Below, piece after piece: positions 1 through 5,253 of a stretch of DNA of 6,463 nucleotides. Position 1 is the first letter of the stretch. Every line of letters begins with the position of its first letter. Source of the DNA: Sulfuricurvum sp. (lineage in GTDB: Bacteria > Campylobacterota > Campylobacteria > Campylobacterales > Sulfurimonadaceae); NCBI GenBank assembly GCA_030679635.1, contig JAUXSZ010000215.1, positions 1 through 6,463 on the forward strand. The letters run 5' to 3'. The position numbers and the translations under genes are program-made. The notes beneath the pieces are model-generated. The model did no database searches. It worked only from the letters and a program-made list of their open reading frames with translations, and was not told the origin of the DNA.

Positions 1-129
1 GTGGAGGTTTGGATGACGGCCACCGCTCTGGTGAATGAAGCAGGAAAAATGTATGCGATTGCGACGACAGAACGGACAAAAGAATCGATAAAGAAGTCAA
101 AAATAGACGTAACATCCGTAGGAAGTTAA
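1..129 (+). CDS. C-terminal end of a PAS-domain signalling protein (CheB/CheR-PAS-like), 5' partial
   Basis: Frame 1 is open from the first base to a TAA at 127-129, giving 42 residues of a gene that begins outside the window. The peptide contains VWMTATALVNEAGK followed by YAIATTER. This closely resembles the final beta strands of the PAS domain found at the end of CheB methylesterase/CheR methyltransferase fusion proteins, where a 'VWLTVTAL...IATTER' pattern is common. That likeness comes from remembered family patterns, not a search. The last 18 or so residues are polar and lysine-rich, as expected of a disordered tail, and no kinase or cyclase domain follows, so the protein ends just after the PAS fold. 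If the assignment is right, it is a cytoplasmic sensor-linked methyl-group enzyme of a chemotaxis-like pathway. A different PAS-ended protein is possible. Confidence 0.65.
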   Translation: MEVWMTATALVNEAGKMYAIATTERTKESIKKSKIDVTSVGS

Positions 130-153
130 TAGCAAAAATAAATATTATTGTAC

Positions 154-159
154 TATAAT
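154..159 (+). promoter_or_regulatory. Putative -10 box (TATAAT) for the 208-residue membrane protein gene
   Basis: A perfect TATAAT lies 28 bp before the GTG start at 188, in the 58-bp AT-rich gap after the preceding stop codon. No good -35 hexamer sits 16-18 bp upstream; the bases at 131-136 are AGCAAA. Sigma-70 promoters of Campylobacterota often lack a clear -35 element, so this is still credible. A start near 166 would give a leader of about 22 nt that includes the ribosome binding site. Confidence 0.5.
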
Positions 160-176
160 GCACAGAATCAATAAAT

Positions 177-181
177 AGGAG
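177..181 (+). promoter_or_regulatory. Ribosome binding site AGGAG that supports the GTG start at 188
   Basis: AGGAG is followed by six bases and then GTG. This is a strong Shine-Dalgarno match at normal spacing. It decides the start of the downstream gene even though the codon is GTG, and it places a typical signal peptide right at the N-terminus. Confidence 0.75.
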
Positions 182-187
182 AAAACA

Positions 188-814
188 GTGTATAAAAAAT
201 TATTATTTCTTCTGATGATAACCCAATCAATATATGGTGTAGAAGCTACTCCAATCAAAATGCATGTGTCACAAGAGTGTTTTTTGAGCAATACGGAGCC
301 TTTTCAACAGCCTTACGAAAACAGTATCTTTAAAATTACCGTCGAAGATGAAACTCTTTTAGGGAAAAACGAAACCATAAAGGAAATATCTCTCTGGGGA
401 GATGGAAAAATTTATCGGATTAAAACCGATGAAGAACATGTTTACAGGGAGGATACAAAAACACCCGACCGAAAAAGCAAACAATTGTTCGGAGATGAGA
501 TAAAAGCCGTTTCAAATGCGAAATTTGTCAAATTGTTGGTCAAATACCAAGAGAATGTAAAAGAAGAACAATCATCGAACGGCACATCCTCTTATTATAC
601 CACCATCAAAACCACCGTTGCAAAAGAGAAATTTTTTCCAATCATCTTGAACCGTCCTGAAATAGACAATGCGCTTTTTGAATGCAGTAACACTTTTAGT
701 GAGGAAAAAAATCGGCAATCCTTTGTCGAAATACTTATCGGTATTGGTCTCTTGGCGGGATTGATTGGTATTTCAGTAATTATTATACGGTTTCGAAGAG
801 GCTTGAAAAAATAA
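188..814 (+). CDS. Unrecognised exported protein with one C-terminal membrane helix (208 residues)
   Basis: I do not recognise this family. The GTG start is supported by AGGAG six bases upstream. Residues 1-18 (Lys-Lys, then LLFLLMITQSIYG) look like a Sec signal peptide. Residues about 20-178 are polar and rich in Lys, Glu and Thr, with only two cysteines in the exported part (Cys31 and Cys166), which could form a disulfide. A tract at 126-144 is rich in Ser, Thr and Tyr. Residues about 179-200 form one glycine- and isoleucine-rich hydrophobic helix, followed by RFRRGLKK, so the tail should stay in the cytoplasm and the bulk should face the periplasm. Codons are AT-richer than in the cyclase genes at the right, which may point to a lineage-specific or acquired gene. 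No catalytic motif is visible. It converges with the YfaZ-like gene, so the two are not an operon. It has its own likely promoter and may be transcribed alone. Confidence 0.8.
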   Translation: MYKKLLFLLMITQSIYGVEATPIKMHVSQECFLSNTEPFQQPYENSIFKITVEDETLLGKNETIKEISLWGDGKIYRIKTDEEHVYREDTKTPDRKSKQLFGDEIKAVSNAKFVKLLVKYQENVKEEQSSNGTSSYYTTIKTTVAKEKFFPIILNRPEIDNALFECSNTFSEEKNRQSFVEILIGIGLLAGLIGISVIIIRFRRGLKK

Positions 815-827
815 GCAATTTTTTTCA
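804..827. terminator. AT-rich bidirectional hairpin overlapping the stop codon at 812-814
   Basis: TGAAAAAA at 804-811 pairs perfectly with TTTTTTCA at 820-827 around an 8-base loop that contains the stop codon. On the plus strand the 3' arm is itself a seven-T run (819-825). On the minus strand the matching run is six T (806-811). The stem has only one G:C pair, so it would be a weak terminator on its own. Its place between convergent genes, next to the stronger repeat at 837-859, suggests joint use. Confidence 0.4.
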
Positions 828-836
828 GATTCGGTG

Positions 837-859
837 TGCTCCCGAAACGAAGGGGAGCA
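837..859. terminator. GC-rich inverted repeat between convergent genes, possible bidirectional terminator
   Basis: TGCTCCC at 837-843 is complementary to GGGAGCA at 853-859 with a 9-base loop. It lies between the stop codons of the two convergent genes (814 and 867), the usual place for a shared terminator. No U-tract follows directly on either strand. For minus-strand transcripts a T-run appears only about 27 bases further on (806-811), so termination efficiency is uncertain. Confidence 0.5.
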
Positions 860-866
860 TCAGAGG

Positions 867-1454
867 TTAAAAATCGAGTCTTAGTCCAAAATACCATGCA
901 TCGTTATACGTTACATTATAGTTTTTCACATCGGTATCGATCTTGCGGTATCCCACTTCAATCCGTCCGTTATGAATCGGCTCAGCATCGAGGTGAATAC
1001 GGGTTTCCAAATATTCATCACCGTCTTTAAACGACAATACTGAGGGGGCATAATACAAAGCTCCGCCAACATAAAACGGAAATGGGGCAGTGATCGGTAG
1101 TTTCATATCTGCTTCTACTCCTAGAGGGATCGCCACATAGCGCTGTCCGTCAAATTTGGTGTACTCTCCCTTGATTCCAAAACCCAGCGCCAAACCGGGA
1201 ACACCCTCTACCGGACGCTGTACCATAAACGATACTTCCATTAATGGATCGATATCTGCAATTCTATCGCTGTTACTTTCATCGCCGTTTAAGATACGAG
1301 CTCCGAGGTAGGCACCTTCTAAAGTAGTACCCATTTTTGCCATATCAATGCGAATCTGTCCCTCAACTTCTTTGTTATTGACATTTACCTCTGCTTGATT
1401 TGCGGCAAATGCAGCGCTGCTTATTAAAGCGCCTATAATGATTTTTTTCAACAT
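867..1454 (-). CDS. YfaZ-family outer-membrane protein (putative beta-barrel, 195 residues)
   Basis: The ATG at 1452-1454 is preceded by AAAGGAA at 1459-1465 (minus strand), a good ribosome binding site. Residues 1-17 form a clear Sec signal peptide ending AFA, so the mature protein starts near Ala18. The rest alternates polar and hydrophobic residues in many short strands, with repeated Gly and aromatic positions, and ends in LRLDF. A terminal phenylalanine is the usual signal for the BAM outer-membrane assembly machine. The N-terminal pattern (acidic/asparagine stretch, then EGAYLGARILNGDES) and the length, close to the roughly 180 residues of E. coli YfaZ, point to the YfaZ precursor family. 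The biochemical role of that family is not established to my knowledge. The gene has its own promoter at 1571-1599, so it does not depend on the upstream GGDEF/EAL gene on the same strand. A generic small porin-like barrel is the main alternative. Confidence 0.75.
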   Translation of the reverse strand: MLKKIIIGALISSAAFAANQAEVNVNNKEVEGQIRIDMAKMGTTLEGAYLGARILNGDESNSDRIADIDPLMEVSFMVQRPVEGVPGLALGFGIKGEYTKFDGQRYVAIPLGVEADMKLPITAPFPFYVGGALYYAPSVLSFKDGDEYLETRIHLDAEPIHNGRIEVGYRKIDTDVKNYNVTYNDAWYFGLRLDF

Positions 1455-1472
1455 AGTATTCCTTTGATTCCA

Positions 1473-1556
1473 TTAATGAGGCATTTATACCGGTAATACT
1501 CTCACCGTTATATTTTGCACCAATAGTAACTCATTAACAAATTCGCCAATCGGCGA
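1473..1556 (-). other. Foldable 5' leader of the YfaZ-like gene
   Basis: From the predicted start of transcription near 1564, the leader runs about 110 nt to the ATG. Three complementary pairs are visible: TCGCC/GGCGA at 1543-1547 and 1552-1556 with a 4-base loop; an outer 8-bp pair between 1530-1537 (CTCATTAA on plus) and 1473-1480 (TTAATGAG on plus), extendable by wobble pairs; and inside it CGGT/ACCG at 1491-1494 and 1504-1507. The outer stem ends only 7 bases before the ribosome binding site at 1459-1465. It matches no riboswitch class that I recognise, and the stems are short enough to be partly chance. Confidence 0.35.
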
Positions 1557-1570
1557 TATTTGACGTTCCT

Positions 1571-1599
1571 TATATATACTCTATCTGAATAACTGTCAA
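1571..1599 (-). promoter_or_regulatory. Sigma-70 promoter of the YfaZ-like gene (TTGACA-17-TATATA)
   Basis: Reading the minus strand, TTGACA (1599-1594) is followed by exactly 17 bp and then TATATA (1576-1571). This is a perfect -35, optimal spacing and a near-consensus -10, the best promoter in the window. Transcription should start near 1564, about 110 nt upstream of the ATG at 1454. It lies just 48 bp past the stop of the GGDEF/EAL gene, so the YfaZ-like gene is read independently and probably well expressed. Confidence 0.75.
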
Positions 1600-1607
1600 T
1601 GTACAGT
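1592..1607. promoter_or_regulatory. Palindrome over the -35 box, possible operator
   Basis: ACTGT at 1592-1596 is the inverted partner of ACAGT at 1603-1607 with 6 bases between. It contains the whole -35 hexamer at 1594-1599. A dimeric repressor bound here would block RNA polymerase. Spacing differs from the LexA box (CTGT-N8-ACAG), and no regulator gene is nearby to suggest an owner. Five-base arms can occur by chance. Confidence 0.35.
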
Positions 1608-1646
1608 ATTTATTCTATCATATTAGAACACAAAAAAAACTATATA

Positions 1647-4600
1647 TTATTTAAATTTGTGTACATATTCTTCAAACGCATCTGAGGAAAGCGGTTTGCT
1701 GAAATAATACCCCTGTATTTCATTACAGCCGATTTCACGGAGAATAGCCAACTGTTCAGCAGTTTCTACCCCCTCTGCTATGGTTATCATATGGAGGTTA
1801 TGGGCCATGTTGATGATCGTATTGACGATGGTTTTGTCTTCGGGATTTTCGGTAATATCACGGATGAACGATTGATCGATTTTGAGTTTATACACTTTAA
1901 ATTTTTTGAGGTAGTTAAGCGAAGAATACCCGGTTCCGAAATCGTCGATCGACATCCGTATGCCATGATTATACAGTTCATTCATAATGTCGATTGCATG
2001 AAGCGGATTTTCCATAGCAATCCCCTCGGTGAGTTCAAGCTCGAGATATTGGGCGGGAAGCTGCAACTCTTCGAGAATACTTAGTACCATTGAGACCAAT
2101 TTCGGATGACGAAATTGGACGGCTGAAAGATTAACGGCCATAATAAAAGGCTCCATTCCCGCTGAGATCCATGATTTTAATTGTCCAAGAGCATGACGAA
2201 GTACCCATTCGCCGATCGTGACGATTTGTCCGCTCTCTTCGGCTATAGGGATAAATTCTACCGGAGACAACAACCCCATTGTCGGATGATTCCAGCGTAA
2301 AAGAGCTTCCGTACCGATGAGTTTCCCCGTTTCCGCCGAGATTTGCGGTTGATAGTAAATCTCGAGTTCATTACGTTTCAGTGCATGTCTAAGAGCATTT
2401 TCAAGTGCAAGATTTCGGGCTGAACGGGCTTGAATTTCGGGAGTAACAAAACGGTAGCAGTTTCGGCCATCGTGTTTTGCACGATACATTGCGACATCGG
2501 CAGATTGAAACAGCGTTTCAAAATCACTTCCGTCCATCGGATAAAGGGCAATCCCGATCGATGGGGTGATGCTGAGTTCGTGATGCTGGATAGGATAGGG
2601 CTGTGATGAGATAGCGTCAATCAGTTTTTCGGCAACGTGCGCTGCCCCGTCTGCATCGGTACCGGGAAGAACGATGATAAATTCATCTCCCCCCTGACGA
2701 GAGAGAGTATCCTCTTCACGAAGGAGAGAGAGCATCCGCTTCGAGACCTGAACGAGCAAACTATCCCCGATGTTGTGACCTAAAGAGTCATTTATATTTT
2801 TAAAATGATCCAAATCCAAAAAGAGTAATGCAATCGGCTCTTTGGTACGATGGGCAATACTGATAGCGTATTGGACACGGTCGTTGAGTAAAATCCGGTT
2901 CGGCAATCCCGTAAGGGGATCATAATGGGCGAGCCATTGGACCTTTTCTTCAGCACTTTTTTGGGCCGTAATGTCCTGCATTGACCCGCGGATACGGACC
3001 ACATTGCCCTCTTCAATCACCGGCATCCCAATGGTTCGGACCCATTTTTGATTCCCCATTGCCGTCTTCATCCGGAGGATTAAATCATAGGAGATCCCTT
3101 TGTGAATCGCTTCATCCACTGCGGTTTTTATTTTTTCGAGCCATTCGTCTTCGTAGACACTCAGCCCTAGTGCTATTGTGGCTGGAACACTCGGGTCTAG
3201 ATCCTGAATGAGCGCTATCTCTTTTGTCCAGTTTCCCTCACCGCTTTTGGGATCAAATTCCCATCCCCCCACATGGGCCATCGAACTCATCTCTTCGAGA
3301 AGTTTTTCTGTTTGGATCAACTGGGCTTCCGAAACTTGCCGTTTGGCTTCTCGATCGAAATTTTCCATTGCAAAGCTGATATCCATTGCCATTTCGATAA
3401 GCAATTCTTGGCTCAATGAGTCAAAAGCATTCAAGGTTTGAGAATAGATCGTGAAAACGCCGATAACCTCTTCATACAAATGAAGGGGAAGTGCAGCGGA
3501 AGATTTCCAACCCATTTGTTCACCCCTCTCATGCCACAAAGCTGTAGCGGGATCGTTCATAAAATCTTGACACCAATAGGGACGATTTTCACGGACAGAA
3601 GTGCCGGTGGGCCCTTTGCCGGAAGGGTCATCCGCTAAAGTAGAAATTTGAATCCCTTCAAGATAGTGTTTTTCGTCTCCGTAAATGGCGGCTGGAGTGA
3701 TATGTTTGGTTTGTTCATCGATTAGACCGATCCATGCCATCCTCATCCCCCCTTGAACAACGGTACTTTCACAAATTTTTGCAAAAAGTTCATTGGGAGT
3801 AGCAGCGTGAACAATGGCATGATTGCATTGGCTCAGAGTCGCGTACATTTGAGTAAGTTGATGGATATGATTTTCATTATTATGGCGCTGTGTGATATCG
3901 TGGGATACTCCTAAAATACCAACTAGCGTGTTTTTCTCGTCGACCATCGGAATCTTGACCGTTTCGAGCAGAGCACGATGTCCATCATCGGCAAACGTGA
4001 TCCACTCTTCGTTGATTGTTGGGACATTAGCTTCCATCGCCAAACGGTCATTCTTACGAAAGAAATCGGCTTGTTCTTGATCGACGAAATCGTAATCGGT
4101 TTTACCGACGATCTCCTTTTCTTTGGCACCGAAAAAACGTTCAAACATCGGATTACACAGTACATAAACCCCATTCTTGTTCTTTAGCCATATCAGATCG
4201 GGAATCGTATCGAGCAGGGTCCGGAGCTGATTTTTGGTCTGTGAAATCTCAGCAGTACGTTGGTCTACAATCTTTTCAAGGGAATCACGATAATTTTGGA
4301 GTTCTATGTATTGTTTTGCGATGTATCCCAGAAGGGTGCTGAATAGGATCCCGATTGCTGTTTCAATCGCCAAAAGCCACGAATTATGCCAACTCTCAAT
4401 TGGTGCGATACGAAGTGTCCATTTGATATTTGGGAGATCGATACTTTGTTCCGCCGGATGATTTAGTTTTACTCCCCCTGATGAGGCAATGATCTGCTCC
4501 TTTCTGGTTTTCGGATCAATGCGGGTGAGGGTGTAGTGATACCCTTCTTTTGTGAGCCTGCCAAGAGACGTTGTGTTAAGAATATCAGGAAAACGGATCA

Positions 4601-5156
4601 CAATGAGTATAAATCCCAAAAACTTTTTCTCTTTTGTGAAAACCGGCAATCGGCCGACGAGTCCCTCTCCCCCTTGCACAAGATGCAATGGCCCGGCCAG
4701 TGTCAGTTTTCCCGTTTCACGGGCCAATAGAGCCTCCGTTTGCTGATAGGGATCGGTGAGCAGATTAAATCCTAAAGCTTTTTCATTCTCAAAGAGGGGA
4801 GTAAGATGCTTGATAGTCCCATTCGGAGCGAGAGCGATTTCAGAGATAAAGGGGAAAAATGTGATGAGTTTTTTCCCGATTGATTCAAAATTATGGATGG
4901 TTCCATCATGCTCAATCATTGCGGCAAGGGTGTAAGCCAGTGCCAATTGCTGATCAATATTTTTGTGTAAAAGATCGGTATTTTCTTTTGCAATATTTTT
5001 AATTTTCTCATGCATCTCATGCATATTCATCTCTTCAAGATGCCAAATCACGGCTGCCGATAGGAAGGCTGAGATAAGGAAAATGAAGGTTATAAATATC
5101 CATCTCTTTAATGCAGTATTGCGTAGCTGGTAGGAAGACGGAAAAATATTAGCCAT
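1647..5156 (-). CDS. Membrane sensor CHASE-PAS-GAF-PAS-GGDEF-EAL, bifunctional c-di-GMP cyclase/phosphodiesterase
   Basis: The GGDEF domain makes c-di-GMP from two GTP and the EAL domain cleaves it to pGpG. Positions below count from an upstream GTG at 5183; subtract 9 for the chosen ATG at 5154-5156. TM1 is 29-48. A periplasmic CHASE domain spans about 80-260 (LAPNGTIKHLTPLFEN, LLARETGKLTLAGP, GGEGLVGRLPVF). TM2 is 269-289. A coiled coil (292-322) leads to PAS1 (323-433), GAF (444-608), a helical linker and PAS2 (636-740). The GGDEF domain (745-912) has RQGGDEF (829-835), metal Asp790 and the product-inhibition site RxxD (822-825), five residues before the motif. The EAL domain (923-1178) keeps EALLR (959-963), Asn1018, ELTE (1050-1053), DDFGTGYSS, Lys1101, Glu1137 and Gln1157. 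All point to activity in both, though in many such hybrids one dominates. The ATG start was chosen because AAAGTGG lies just before it, whereas the GTG has no ribosome binding site. No gene symbol can be assigned. Confidence 0.93.
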   Translation of the reverse strand: MANIFPSSYQLRNTALKRWIFITFIFLISAFLSAAVIWHLEEMNMHEMHEKIKNIAKENTDLLHKNIDQQLALAYTLAAMIEHDGTIHNFESIGKKLITFFPFISEIALAPNGTIKHLTPLFENEKALGFNLLTDPYQQTEALLARETGKLTLAGPLHLVQGGEGLVGRLPVFTKEKKFLGFILIVIRFPDILNTTSLGRLTKEGYHYTLTRIDPKTRKEQIIASSGGVKLNHPAEQSIDLPNIKWTLRIAPIESWHNSWLLAIETAIGILFSTLLGYIAKQYIELQNYRDSLEKIVDQRTAEISQTKNQLRTLLDTIPDLIWLKNKNGVYVLCNPMFERFFGAKEKEIVGKTDYDFVDQEQADFFRKNDRLAMEANVPTINEEWITFADDGHRALLETVKIPMVDEKNTLVGILGVSHDITQRHNNENHIHQLTQMYATLSQCNHAIVHAATPNELFAKICESTVVQGGMRMAWIGLIDEQTKHITPAAIYGDEKHYLEGIQISTLADDPSGKGPTGTSVRENRPYWCQDFMNDPATALWHERGEQMGWKSSAALPLHLYEEVIGVFTIYSQTLNAFDSLSQELLIEMAMDISFAMENFDREAKRQVSEAQLIQTEKLLEEMSSMAHVGGWEFDPKSGEGNWTKEIALIQDLDPSVPATIALGLSVYEDEWLEKIKTAVDEAIHKGISYDLILRMKTAMGNQKWVRTIGMPVIEEGNVVRIRGSMQDITAQKSAEEKVQWLAHYDPLTGLPNRILLNDRVQYAISIAHRTKEPIALLFLDLDHFKNINDSLGHNIGDSLLVQVSKRMLSLLREEDTLSRQGGDEFIIVLPGTDADGAAHVAEKLIDAISSQPYPIQHHELSITPSIGIALYPMDGSDFETLFQSADVAMYRAKHDGRNCYRFVTPEIQARSARNLALENALRHALKRNELEIYYQPQISAETGKLIGTEALLRWNHPTMGLLSPVEFIPIAEESGQIVTIGEWVLRHALGQLKSWISAGMEPFIMAVNLSAVQFRHPKLVSMVLSILEELQLPAQYLELELTEGIAMENPLHAIDIMNELYNHGIRMSIDDFGTGYSSLNYLKKFKVYKLKIDQSFIRDITENPEDKTIVNTIINMAHNLHMITIAEGVETAEQLAILREIGCNEIQGYYFSKPLSSDAFEEYVHKFK

Positions 5157-5185
5157 AAAAACCACTTTAAAATTTTTTAACACTA

Positions 5186-5213
5186 TTTCATTATTTCAAT
5201 GATATAGTATACT
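5186..5213 (+). promoter_or_regulatory. Putative promoter of the CZB-GGDEF gene
   Basis: On the plus strand TATACT (5208-5213) is a good -10 box, with TTTCAT (5186-5191) 16 bp before it as a weak -35. TATAGT at 5203-5208 is an alternative -10. Transcription would start near 5220, about 34 nt before the ATG at 5254. The -10 box shares bases with the opposite promoter through the palindrome AGTATACT at 5206-5213. Confidence 0.45.
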
Positions 5214-5236
5214 TTTTTAACTAAATTAATTAACAA
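5206..5236 (-). promoter_or_regulatory. Putative promoter of the CHASE-GGDEF-EAL gene
   Basis: On the minus strand TATACT (5211-5206) is a good -10 box. TTGTTA (5236-5231) lies 19 bp before it, a four-of-six -35 match at longer than ideal spacing. Transcription would start near 5199. That leaves only about 15 nt before the GTG at 5183 but about 42 nt before the ATG at 5156, another reason to prefer the ATG. Confidence 0.45.
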
Positions 5237-5237
5237 T

Positions 5238-5244
5238 AGGGTGG
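5238..5244 (+). promoter_or_regulatory. Ribosome binding site AGGGTGG for the CZB-GGDEF gene
   Basis: AGGGTGG lies nine bases before the ATG at 5254, an acceptable Shine-Dalgarno match and spacing. It fixes this ATG as the start. Confidence 0.6.
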
Positions 5245-5253
5245 GAACATAAA

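Noticed and set aside
595..897. Open frame on the minus strand opposite the end of the 208-residue protein gene
   Set aside because: It lies antisense to a gene with a signal peptide, membrane helix and ribosome binding site. Its own product has no recognisable features and it runs across the terminator region.
836..1030. Short plus-strand open frame
   Set aside because: It is antisense to the YfaZ-like gene, and its product reads as low-complexity His/Arg/Ser text typical of a reverse-strand shadow.
1560..1587. Plus-strand promoter (TTGACG with TATCTG) in the spacer between the YfaZ-like and GGDEF/EAL genes
   Set aside because: The -10 match is poor, and the transcript would run antisense into the GGDEF/EAL gene. 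The same AT-rich bases are better explained by the minus-strand promoter.
1593..1606. LexA-like box (CTGT...ACAG)
   Set aside because: The spacing is 6 rather than the 8 bases of the enterobacterial SOS box, and Campylobacterota generally lack LexA.
1632..1639. T-run (minus strand) just after the stop of the GGDEF/EAL gene as a terminator
   Set aside because: The run of eight T is present, but the sequence before it is only A/T with no stable stem, so an intrinsic terminator cannot be supported.
5157..5183. Nine-codon N-terminal extension of the GGDEF/EAL protein from a GTG start
   Set aside because: No ribosome binding site precedes the GTG, and the predicted transcript start would leave only about 15 nt. 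The ATG at 5156 has AAAGTGG before it. The extension cannot be excluded.
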